A stretch of DNA of 10,600 nucleotides from an uncultured Bacteroidota bacterium. Its GTDB lineage: Bacteria > Bacteroidota > Bacteroidia > Chitinophagales > Chitinophagaceae. Shown here piece by piece: positions 1 to 7,293 of this stretch (positions within the stretch are counted from its first letter, which is position 1; every line of letters begins with the position of its first letter). The position numbers and the translations under genes were made by a program. Where the stretch lies: positions 1 to 10,600 of the forward strand of contig CAINEG010000155.1 in assembly GCA_903847655.1 (NCBI GenBank), given 5' to 3'. Below the pieces are notes generated by a model. It ran no database searches. It worked only from the letters and a program-made list of their open reading frames with translations, and was not told the DNA's origin.

Positions 1-1
1 T

Positions 2-73
2 ATCCAAGATACCCATGAATTTGACGTACCTTTGACCCATTGTATTACGCCTTGGAATAGTTATGAATTTTAA
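2..73 (+). CDS. C-terminal end of probable 5-formyltetrahydrofolate cyclo-ligase (partial, 5' end outside window)
   Basis: An open frame enters from the left edge and stops at TAA 71-73; the other two forward frames close within about 35 bases. The last 23 residues include HEFDVPLTHCITP and end in YEF. From memory, Bacteroidota 5-formyltetrahydrofolate cyclo-ligases end this way: a His/Asn-Glu-Phe-Asp-Val segment, a Leu, a Cys-Ile-Thr-Pro strand, then an aromatic terminus. This enzyme uses ATP to convert 5-formyl-THF to 5,10-methenyl-THF in the cytoplasm. The assignment rests on this short tail only, with no active-site residue in view. The frame overlaps the lpxK start by 11 bases, so the gene is probably the upstream member of the same operon. 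Confidence 0.5.
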   Translation: MQDTHEFDVPLTHCITPWNSYEF

Positions 74-1151
74 CAATGTATTTTTAAAATCCTTTAGAGT
101 ATTACTTTTACCATTTGCGCTTATCTATGGTTGGATTGTTTCTTTGAGAAATTGGATGTATGATAAAAAGTATTTGCATTCTGTTCATTTTAATGTCCCT
201 TTGATTTGTGTAGGCAATTTATCGATGGGGGGAACTGGAAAGTCTCCCATGGTAGAACATCTTTTAGCTATTTTAACGGAAGAATATAAAATAGGCACTT
301 TAAGCAGAGGGTATAAGCGAAAAACTAAAGGGTATGCTTTAGCGGATGATTTAACCACCGCACTTGAAATAGGAGATGAACCCATGCAGTTTCACATCAA
401 ATTTCCCAATGCAGCCGTAGCCGTAGGAGAAAGAAGAATTGAAGCCATCCCTCAACTCATCCAGGATGTGCCTAAAATTCAAGTCATCATTTTAGATGAT
501 GCATTTCAGCACAGAGAAATTGAATCAGACTTTAATATCTTGTTGACTGAATACAATAATTTATACTGTGATGATTTTTTTATACCAACAGGAGATTTAA
601 GAGACGATAGAAAATCTGCAAAAAGAGCAGACATTATTATTGTCACCAAATGTCCTGCAGAATTAAGCATAGCAGAAAGAGACGAAATTGTAGAAAGGAT
701 AAACCCAGAACAACATCAGAGTTTATTTTTTACTACCATTAAATACGAAACGCCTTACCATATTTACAATCCAGCCGATCAATGGATTTTAACTTTGAGA
801 GACGAGGTATTGTTGGTTTGTGGAATAGCCAATCCTTTACCTTTAAAAAATTATATCCACGAACATACTGATACTTATTATCAACTAAGTTACAGTGATC
901 ATCATATTTTTTCTATCGAAGACTTACAAGAAATTAGAGAGAAATTTGATCAAATTAAATCAAAAAGTAAACTAATATTAACCACCGAAAAAGACGCTGT
1001 AAGATTGGTCAAATACACAGAAGAATTAAACAATATTCCTATGTATGTATTGCCCATTAAGCCAAAATTTTTATTTGATTCAGAAAGAAATTTCAATGAA
1101 TTGGTGTTGAATTATGTTGCGCAATTTTATAAAAAAATAAATGGGAACTAA
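63..1151 (+). CDS. lpxK: Tetraacyldisaccharide 4'-kinase (lipid A 4'-kinase)
   Basis: LpxK transfers phosphate from ATP to the 4' position of the tetraacyl-disaccharide 1-phosphate lipid A precursor, at the inner face of the inner membrane (Raetz pathway). The 362-residue protein has the usual length. A hydrophobic N-terminal segment (about residues 10-28) fits the family's membrane anchor. A Walker A P-loop follows (GNLSMGGTGKS, 51-61, with K60 and S61), then SRGYKRK (81-87), GDEPMQ (104-109) and the hallmark LDDAFQHR (144-151), which carries catalytic and metal-binding Asp/His. A TTEKDAVRL segment lies near the C terminus. The ATG at 63 sits inside the end of the upstream gene (overlap 63-73), and its own stop overlaps the rnr start (1141-1151). 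No strong Shine-Dalgarno is visible, so coupled translation is likely. Nothing looks broken. Confidence 0.96.
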   Translation: MNFNNVFLKSFRVLLLPFALIYGWIVSLRNWMYDKKYLHSVHFNVPLICVGNLSMGGTGKSPMVEHLLAILTEEYKIGTLSRGYKRKTKGYALADDLTTALEIGDEPMQFHIKFPNAAVAVGERRIEAIPQLIQDVPKIQVIILDDAFQHREIESDFNILLTEYNNLYCDDFFIPTGDLRDDRKSAKRADIIIVTKCPAELSIAERDEIVERINPEQHQSLFFTTIKYETPYHIYNPADQWILTLRDEVLLVCGIANPLPLKNYIHEHTDTYYQLSYSDHHIFSIEDLQEIREKFDQIKSKSKLILTTEKDAVRLVKYTEELNNIPMYVLPIKPKFLFDSERNFNELVLNYVAQFYKKINGN

Positions 1152-3129
1152 AAAGAACACAAAAAAAACAAAAACGACCACTAAACATACGCACTTGGTA
1201 ACCACTTACAAAGGCAAACTAGATATTGCTAAATCTGGGATGGGCTTTGTGATGGTACAAGGTTTAGAAAATGATATATTAATTTTCCCAAATGATTTCA
1301 ATACTGCATTGAAAGGGGATGAAGTAAGCGTTAAAATTACCAAAATCAGACAAGGCTCTGGTAAGAAAGAAGGAAAAGTATTAGAAATTCTAAAACGTAA
1401 ACAAGTCTCTTTTGCCGGCACGATGCAAGTAAAAGAAAAAACAGCTTTCTTTATTCCAAGCAGTGTATTCCCCATGCCTGATATCTACATCCCCATGAAT
1501 AAACTCAATGGGGCCAAGGACAATGATCGTGTGATGGTACAGTTGACTAAATGGGAAAAGTCTTCGCGCAAACCAGAAGGAGAAGTATTAAAAATATTCA
1601 CTCCAGAACAAGAGAATGATTTAGCCATGCAATCTATTGTGGCTGAAGCTGGGTTCTCTTTATCCTTTAGTGATGAAGTGATCGCCTTTGCTAAATCATT
1701 GACGGAGAAAATTGATGCCAATGAAGTAGCCAAAAGAAAGGATTACCGTAAAGTTTTAACCTTTACCATTGATCCAGTTGATGCCAAAGATTTTGATGAC
1801 GCTATTTCTTATCAAAGATTGGACAATGGAAATTTAGAAATAGGGGTACACATAGCAGATGTAAGTCATTTCGTGCAACCTGGTACAGCCGTAGACAAAG
1901 AAGCTTATGAAAGAGCCACCTCGGTGTACTTGCCAGACAGGGTCTATCCCATGCTGCCAGAACGTATTTCTAATGAACTATGTTCTTTAAGACCTAAGGA
2001 AGATAAACTAACTTTCTCTGCATGTTTTGAAGTAGATACGCATGGTAAAATTGTGAATACCTGGTTTGGAAAAACCATTATCCATTCTGATAGAAGATTT
2101 ACCTATGAACAAGTACAAGAAATTATTGATACTAAGATAGGGGATCATTCCTCTGAAATTTTATGGTTATTGGATTGGACCCAAAAACTGCGTAAAGCTA
2201 GATTTGATAGTGGTGCCATCAATTTCTCTTCACAGGAAGTGCGTTTTACTTTAGATGATAAAGGAAAACCAACGGGTATTACCATTAAAGAAAGTAAAGA
2301 ATCGCATCAATTGATTGAAGAGTTGATGTTGAAAGCCAATCAACTGATTGCGCAAAAAATGGGTCAAATAAAAATTAAAAAAGAACAACTTCCATTTCCT
2401 TACCGTGTGCATGATCAACCCAATGAAGAAAAATTAAATCCATTTATCAGTTTTGCAAAAAAGCATGGCTATCCATTTGATATATCGTCACCCACCCATA
2501 TTGCGCATAGTTTTAATGAATTAATGGTTGCCTCCAAAGGAAAACCCGAACAACATGTTTTGGAACAATTGGGCATCAGGACCATGGCCAAGGCTGTTTA
2601 TACCAGCAACAATATTGGACACTATGGTTTGGGCTTTGAACATTATTGTCATTTTACTTCACCTATTCGACGTTATCCTGATATTTTAGTGCATCGCATT
2701 GTACAATCAGTTTTATTAAATCATCCAATGAACGATACTGATTTAGAACAGAAATGTGTGCATTGTAGTGAAAGAGAACGCGCAGCGATGGAATCAGAAA
2801 GAGCAGCCAATAAATACAAGCAAGTAGAATTCATGCGTGATTATTTAGGGCAAAGCTTTGAAGGTATCATTAGTGGGGTTTCTAGTTTTGGATTTTGGGT
2901 AGAAACCATTGAACACAAATGTGAAGGTTTAGTAAGTATTACCGGTTTATCCAAATTTGATGATTTTAGATTGGTCGAATCTGATTATGCCTTAGTAGGT
3001 ATGAGATCGGGGCGCAAATTCAATATGGGCGATAAAGTCACCATTAAAGTGGTGGCAGCAAGCTTAGAGAAAAGACAATTGGATTATGAGTGGGATTCGG
3101 TAAAATCTATCCCTACAGCTGTAAAATAA
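1141..3129 (+). CDS. rnr: Ribonuclease R (3'-5' exoribonuclease, RNB family)
   Basis: RNase R degrades structured RNA processively from the 3' end, acting in mRNA decay, rRNA quality control and tmRNA-linked turnover. Domains in the 662-residue protein: a Lys/Thr-rich basic tail (1-16), cold-shock-like RNA-binding domains (about 24-67 and 91-138), the RNB catalytic domain (about 200-520) and an S1 domain (about 570-652). The metal-binding signature DPVDAKDFDDAIS (211-223) supplies D211, D217, D219 and D220, equivalent to the E. coli acidic cluster. HFTSPIRRYPD (504-514) is the second family hallmark. The start is fixed because an in-frame TAA (1138-1140) directly precedes the ATG at 1141. The protein is shorter than E. 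coli RNase R (about 810) and lacks the N-terminal helix-turn-helix and a basic C-terminal tail. RNase II is less likely because of the tandem cold-shock domains and the Bacteroidota context. It overlaps lpxK by 11 bases. Confidence 0.94.
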   Translation: MGTKKNTKKTKTTTKHTHLVTTYKGKLDIAKSGMGFVMVQGLENDILIFPNDFNTALKGDEVSVKITKIRQGSGKKEGKVLEILKRKQVSFAGTMQVKEKTAFFIPSSVFPMPDIYIPMNKLNGAKDNDRVMVQLTKWEKSSRKPEGEVLKIFTPEQENDLAMQSIVAEAGFSLSFSDEVIAFAKSLTEKIDANEVAKRKDYRKVLTFTIDPVDAKDFDDAISYQRLDNGNLEIGVHIADVSHFVQPGTAVDKEAYERATSVYLPDRVYPMLPERISNELCSLRPKEDKLTFSACFEVDTHGKIVNTWFGKTIIHSDRRFTYEQVQEIIDTKIGDHSSEILWLLDWTQKLRKARFDSGAINFSSQEVRFTLDDKGKPTGITIKESKESHQLIEELMLKANQLIAQKMGQIKIKKEQLPFPYRVHDQPNEEKLNPFISFAKKHGYPFDISSPTHIAHSFNELMVASKGKPEQHVLEQLGIRTMAKAVYTSNNIGHYGLGFEHYCHFTSPIRRYPDILVHRIVQSVLLNHPMNDTDLEQKCVHCSERERAAMESERAANKYKQVEFMRDYLGQSFEGIISGVSSFGFWVETIEHKCEGLVSITGLSKFDDFRLVESDYALVGMRSGRKFNMGDKVTIKVVAASLEKRQLDYEWDSVKSIPTAVK

Positions 3130-4449
3130 TTAGTTTAGTTCTTTTGTTAATTCTTCAAATACAATTCCTTCTTCTGCCAATGTTTTTAAAATAGGGGTAT
3201 AGATAGAAGGATGGGTAGGAATATGCAATCCAGTTAAATTAATATCCCCTTTAAGATAAGCACAAACACTCATGGCTAGGGGAAGGCCAACGGTGGTGGC
3301 CATGGCAGTATAATTTGCATCCATGCCAATTTTTACCATACTGCTTTGAACCAAGTATTTTTTATTATTGTGTGTATATTCAATTTCGTGCATCATCACC
3401 ACCATATCTTTATCTGTTGGTGCTAATTTCCATTTGTTTTCCAATATCCATTGCATAATGGAGGCATTGGATCTTAAATTTGAAGGAAGGAGGGTATCGG
3501 TATTGAATCCTAAATAGTCCAACTGTTTTTTTACGATTTCATTTTTTAATAGTGCGTCATACAAACTATTCAAATGATGAGCAGCCAGATGTAATTCAAG
3601 CCATTCTTTGATGCTGGAATTTCCTTTCAAATCTATAGGCTGCTCATTGGTTAAACCCAATTGCACTATGGCGTTCCAGCCAAGAAAAAAATCGGAAGCT
3701 CTTAAAGTAGTTCTTACAAAGTTGTTTACGCCTTGTAAAGCATAAGTTTCCATATAGGTCAAAGAATTTCTATTGGGATAATAACCAAATAAACCAGTGT
3801 TTGGAATCTCTAATTGGGGGGCATTTTCAAATAAATGCAAATAAGGAATTGTTTTTTGCTGTCCATTTTCAAGATAGACGGCGCCAGCTTTTCCTGCCAG
3901 CAGAATATTATTGGCATTCCAGCTAATTTTATAATGCCAAGGATTGTTGTCCGACTCCGGGGCGATTAATCCACCGCAATGGGATTTAAACCCAGTTATT
4001 TGGCCTCCTTTTGCCTTTATTTTATCAATGAGTTCCATGGCGCTCATGTGGTCAATACCAGGGTCTAAGCCCATTTCGCATAAGAATAAAATATTGTTGG
4101 CTTTGAGGCTTGGCTCCAGAGAACGCATGTTTTCATCTACATAAGATGCCGTGAATAGCGATTTAGAAAATGCTAGGCAATCTTGGGCCACTAGAAAATG
4201 TAAACTAGGAGGTAGCATAGAAACCACCACTGTGGCTTTTTGAATCAGCGCTTTCCTTGCTAGGGCATCGTTGACATCAATACCCACAGCGATTCCATTG
4301 GTCGCTTGATTCCATTTTGCTTGGGCAGTTGCTTGGTCTCCATCCGCTAATACGATTTGCCAGTTGTTTTCAACGGCTTTGATCTTCAAATATTGAATCA
4401 AAACAGTAGCCGATTTGCCTGCCCCAATAATTAAAATTTCTACACTCAT
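3130..4449 (-). CDS. Saccharopine dehydrogenase (L-glutamate-forming/Lys9 type family)
   Basis: The 439-residue length matches yeast Lys9 (about 446). An N-terminal Rossmann fold begins ILIIGAGKSA (5-14), with the acidic LADGD (34-38) at the position that selects the dinucleotide. Family motifs follow in order: MLPPSLH (78-84), GLDPGIDHMSAME (127-139), HCGGLIAPESDNNPW (157-171), YYPNRNSLTYMETY (223-236), DKDMVVMMHE (347-356) and TTVGLPLAM (385-393). The CGGLxAPE and YPNRxS segments are typical of saccharopine-binding Lys9-like enzymes and argue against a generic Rossmann oxidoreductase. The reaction interconverts saccharopine with glutamate and aminoadipate semialdehyde. In bacteria that make lysine by the diaminopimelate route, this is normally catabolic. 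The lysine-ketoglutarate reductase partner is not in this window. The gene is convergent with rnr (stop codons abut) and divergent from gyrA. The NADP/NAD preference cannot be settled here. Confidence 0.88.
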   Translation of the reverse strand: MSVEILIIGAGKSATVLIQYLKIKAVENNWQIVLADGDQATAQAKWNQATNGIAVGIDVNDALARKALIQKATVVVSMLPPSLHFLVAQDCLAFSKSLFTASYVDENMRSLEPSLKANNILFLCEMGLDPGIDHMSAMELIDKIKAKGGQITGFKSHCGGLIAPESDNNPWHYKISWNANNILLAGKAGAVYLENGQQKTIPYLHLFENAPQLEIPNTGLFGYYPNRNSLTYMETYALQGVNNFVRTTLRASDFFLGWNAIVQLGLTNEQPIDLKGNSSIKEWLELHLAAHHLNSLYDALLKNEIVKKQLDYLGFNTDTLLPSNLRSNASIMQWILENKWKLAPTDKDMVVMMHEIEYTHNNKKYLVQSSMVKIGMDANYTAMATTVGLPLAMSVCAYLKGDINLTGLHIPTHPSIYTPILKTLAEEGIVFEELTKELN

Positions 4450-4498
4450 TTTGGCCTATCTAAATCATTAAAAATCTGTGCTTTAAAGTTAAGATTTC

Positions 4499-4518
4499 TT
4501 ACCCACAACTGTGGATAA
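4499..4518. promoter_or_regulatory. Paired, inward-facing DnaA-box-like sites (20-base palindrome)
   Basis: On the minus strand, 4518-4510 reads TTATCCACA, a perfect match to the classical DnaA box. On the plus strand, 4499-4507 reads TTACCCACA, one mismatch from it. The two are separated by AC (4508-4509), giving an inverted repeat in which 8 of 9 arm positions pair. The site lies about 50 bases upstream of the saccharopine dehydrogenase ATG and about 118 upstream of the gyrA ATG. Direct observation ends there. DnaA binding is inferred, and another dimeric regulator could equally read such a palindrome. Confidence 0.45.
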
Positions 4519-4533
4519 ATCTGCTTAAAAATT

Positions 4534-4603
4534 AGGGTTTAAAAATAGCTAAAAAGGGCTTGAAAAGGTATCTTCGTAAACCATCTATTAGGGCTTTGAA
4601 AAA
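4534..4603 (+). repeat. Three imperfect copies of an AGGG(C)TTT(G)AAAA motif upstream of gyrA
   Basis: AGGGTTTAAAAA begins at 4534, AGGGCTTGAAAA at 4555 and AGGGCTTTGAAAAA at 4590. The first and third are also preceded by ATT, making a longer imperfect direct repeat. The spacings are 21 and 35 bases. They flank the candidate gyrA -7 element. The copies could be binding sites for a regulator, or coincidental A/T-rich similarity. Confidence 0.35.
4569..4576 (+). promoter_or_regulatory. Candidate gyrA promoter -7 element
   Basis: TATCTTCG matches the Bacteroidota -7 consensus TAnnTTTG with one mismatch. It would give a 5' leader of roughly 50 bases before the gyrA ATG at 4636. I see no convincing TTTG -33 element at the usual 17-23 base spacing upstream, so confidence is limited. 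Confidence 0.35.
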
Positions 4604-4635
4604 CACCCCTTTTTGAGGTAAAGAAATTAAAACTT

Positions 4636-7233
4636 ATGGAAGATAATATCAACGAAAATTTAGGTACAGAAGCCACCCAAGACAATGACCGTGTCATAAG
4701 AGTCAACATCGAAGAGCAAATGAAAACCTCTTACATAGATTATTCTATGTCGGTGATTGTTGGACGTGCTTTACCCGATGTAAGAGATGGTTTTAAACCA
4801 GTACATCGCAGGGTTTTGTATGCCATGAATGAACTAGGCAACAACAGCAATAAAGCGTATAAAAAATCGGCACGTATTGTGGGTGAAGTGATGGGAAAAT
4901 TCCATCCCCATGGAGATAGTGCTATTTATGATACACTAGTACGTATGGCTCAGGAATGGACCATGCGTTACAAATTGGTAGATGGTCAGGGTAATTTTGG
5001 TAACCAAGATGGAGACCCACCAGCTGCGATGCGTTATACAGAAGCAAGATTGCAGAAAATTTCTGAAGCAATGTTGGATGATTTGGAAAAAGACACCGTC
5101 GATTTCCAATTAAATTTTGATGATAGCTTATCTGAACCATCTGTATTACCTACACGTATTCCTCAATTATTAGTCAATGGTTCTTCTGGTATTGCGGTGG
5201 GTATGGCTACGAATATGTTGCCCCATAACTTAAATGAAGTGGTGGATGGTTGTATCGCTTATATCGATAACAAAGATATTACGGTGGAGGAATTGATGCA
5301 GTTTGTGAAAGCGCCCGATTTTCCTACGGGGGGCGTGATTTATGGAATGGAAGGAGTAAGACAAGGTTTAGCCACAGGTCGTGGTAGAGTAGTACTTCGT
5401 GGTAAATGTAATGTTGAAACAAAGGCCAACGGTCGTGAATTAATTGTGATCAATGAAATTCCTTACCAAGTAAATAGAGATAATTTAACCGATCGTATTG
5501 GCCAATTGGTAGTAGATAAAACTATCGATGGCATTACGCATGTCAACAATGAAAGTAATAAGCGAGAAGGAACAAGAATAGTTATTGAGCTTCGTAAAGA
5601 TGCAGTAGCTCAGGTCATCATCAACCAATTGTTTAAGTTTACTGAATTACAAACCAGCTACGGTATCAATAACGTGGCATTGAGCAAAGGCCGGCCTAAA
5701 ATTTTAAATTTACGTGATTTAGTGAGTGAGTTTATTGAGTTTAGAATGGAAGTGGTCATTCGTCGTGCTCAATTTGAATTAAGAAAAGCACAAGAACGTG
5801 CGCATATTTTAGAAGGCTATTTAATTGCTTTAGATCATTTGGATGAAGTGATTCGTTTGATCCGCAATTCTGCCAATCCAGAAGCTGCCAAAGAAAGCCT
5901 AATGACTGCAGGTTGGGGTATTTCTGACATTCAAGCCAAAGCCATCTTAGAATTAAGATTGCAACGTTTGACGGGCATGGAGCGTGAAAAAATCAAAGAA
6001 GAGTTTGAGCACTTGATGCAAATCATCAAATCATTAAATGAATTATTAGGTAGCGAACATTTACGTTTTGAACTGATCAAAACTGAATTATTAGAAGTAA
6101 AAGAAAAATTTGGTGATGAACGTAAAACTGAAATCCAATATTTAGCAGATGAAATGAAATTGGAAGATTTGATTGAAGAAGAAGATGTGGTGATTACCAT
6201 TTCTCATTTAGGTTATATTAAGAGAACGGCTGTTTCAGAATACCGTCAACAAAAAAGAGGTGGTCGAGGTGCCATGGGGACCAAAACAAGAGACGAAGAT
6301 TTTGTAGAGCATTTGTTTATAGCATCTACCCATGATACCATGTTGTTCTTCACAGAAAAAGGAAGATGTTTCTGGTTGCGTGTATATGAAATTCCGGAAG
6401 GTGAAAAAACAAGTAAGGGCCGTGCGGTGCAGAACTTAATTCAAATACCACCGGATGATAAAGTAAAAGCCATTATTGAAGTACGTAAATTGGATGATAA
6501 GGAATATGTACAAAATCATTTTATCATCTTATGTACTAAGCGTGGTATTATTAAGAAAACATGTTTAGAAGATTTCAGTCGCCCAAGAGTAAGTGGTGTG
6601 AATGCCATTACTATTAATGAAGGCGATGAATTATTAGCAGCACGTTTAACCGATGGTAATAATGAAGTGATGATGGCCGTTAAGTCGGGTAGGGCCATTC
6701 GTTTCCCTGAAGAAAAAGTACGTCCAACAGGTCGTGGTGCCATTGGGGTAGCAGGGATCGAAGTGGACAATGAAAATGATGAAGTGGTAGGTTTAGTATG
6801 CGTTCACAAAGACGATAAAGACCGTACTATTTTAGTGGTGAGTCAACAAGGTTTTGGTAAAAGAACTGCTATCGAAGAATACAGAATCACCAACCGTGGT
6901 GGCAAAGGGGTTAAAACCATTAATGTTACAGAGAAAACAGGAGGCCTAGTAGGCATCATGGATGTATTAGAAAAAGAAGATTTGATCATTACTTGTAAAT
7001 CGGGGGTGACCATTAGAACTAGAATCACCGATATCCGCGAAGCAGGACGTGCCACGCAGGGCGTGACTTTGATTCGTTTAGATGAAGGTGATGAAATCGC
7101 AGCCACTTCTAAGATTGAAGAACAAGAGGAAACTGGACCAGAGGAAGATGGTGCGCAAACCGATGCTTCAGCACCTAGCACAGACAGTCCAAGCGATGAA
7201 ACAACGCCTAATCCAACCCCAGAGGTTTCCTAA
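4636..7233 (+). CDS. gyrA: DNA gyrase subunit A
   Basis: GyrA is the DNA breakage-reunion subunit of the A2B2 gyrase that introduces negative supercoils using ATP bound by GyrB. The 865-residue protein has the N-terminal cleavage domain with catalytic Tyr134 in [10 protein letters not shown] (E. coli Y122, offset 12). The quinolone region is [11 protein letters not shown] (90-100), with S95 and D99 equivalent to E. coli S83 and D87, both in the drug-sensitive state. The GyrA box QQKRGGRG (538-545) and the six-bladed C-terminal beta-pinwheel (about 515-825), including repeats such as [10 protein letters not shown], distinguish it from ParC. The tail after about residue 826 is acidic, then Ser/Thr/Pro-rich, and looks disordered. 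The start is followed by a short acidic leader before the conserved [17 protein letters not shown] block. A TPR-like gene follows 60 bases downstream, probably co-transcribed. Confidence 0.97.
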   Translation: MEDNINENLGTEATQDNDRVIRVNIEEQMKTSYIDYSMSVIVGRALPDVRDGFKPVHRRVLYAMNELGNNSNKAYKKSARIVGEVMGKFHPHGDSAIYDTLVRMAQEWTMRYKLVDGQGNFGNQDGDPPAAMRYTEARLQKISEAMLDDLEKDTVDFQLNFDDSLSEPSVLPTRIPQLLVNGSSGIAVGMATNMLPHNLNEVVDGCIAYIDNKDITVEELMQFVKAPDFPTGGVIYGMEGVRQGLATGRGRVVLRGKCNVETKANGRELIVINEIPYQVNRDNLTDRIGQLVVDKTIDGITHVNNESNKREGTRIVIELRKDAVAQVIINQLFKFTELQTSYGINNVALSKGRPKILNLRDLVSEFIEFRMEVVIRRAQFELRKAQERAHILEGYLIALDHLDEVIRLIRNSANPEAAKESLMTAGWGISDIQAKAILELRLQRLTGMEREKIKEEFEHLMQIIKSLNELLGSEHLRFELIKTELLEVKEKFGDERKTEIQYLADEMKLEDLIEEEDVVITISHLGYIKRTAVSEYRQQKRGGRGAMGTKTRDEDFVEHLFIASTHDTMLFFTEKGRCFWLRVYEIPEGEKTSKGRAVQNLIQIPPDDKVKAIIEVRKLDDKEYVQNHFIILCTKRGIIKKTCLEDFSRPRVSGVNAITINEGDELLAARLTDGNNEVMMAVKSGRAIRFPEEKVRPTGRGAIGVAGIEVDNENDEVVGLVCVHKDDKDRTILVVSQQGFGKRTAIEEYRITNRGGKGVKTINVTEKTGGLVGIMDVLEKEDLIITCKSGVTIRTRITDIREAGRATQGVTLIRLDEGDEIAATSKIEEQEETGPEEDGAQTDASAPSTDSPSDETTPNPTPEVS

Positions 7234-7293
7234 ACATTAAATCAACTAAATATGATAACTTTAACAGCAATAATTCATAATAAAAAAATAGCT

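Larger units (their letters stand above)
4450..4635. promoter_or_regulatory. Divergent intergenic control region between saccharopine dehydrogenase gene and gyrA
   Basis: This 186-base AT-rich spacer must hold the start signals of both flanking divergent genes. It contains a paired DnaA-box-like palindrome (4499-4518), three related AGGG(C)TTT motifs (4534-4603) and a candidate gyrA -7 element (4569-4576). On the minus strand a weak -7-like TAACTTTA reads from 4491 to 4484. It has only a badly spaced TTG (4508-4506) upstream, so I do not call a promoter for the minus gene. No open reading frame of note is present. The A-rich stretch just before the gyrA ATG is typical of Bacteroidota leaders that lack a Shine-Dalgarno; the GAGG at 4615-4618 is too far from the ATG to serve as one. 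Confidence 0.7.

Noticed and set aside
1131..1143. Programmed frameshift at the A7 run joining lpxK to rnr
   Set aside because: The rnr frame has a TAA (1138-1140) directly after the A run, so a shift into that frame cannot produce a fusion. The genes simply overlap.
4450..4635. Replication origin between the saccharopine dehydrogenase gene and gyrA
   Set aside because: Only two DnaA-like boxes are present, plus one very weak 7/9 match at 4477-4485. No dnaA, dnaN or clear unwinding element is in view. Kept as a regulatory-site hypothesis only.
4636..7233. ParC (topoisomerase IV) instead of GyrA
   Set aside because: The GyrA box QQKRGGRG at residues 538-545 and a full-length pinwheel domain are present.
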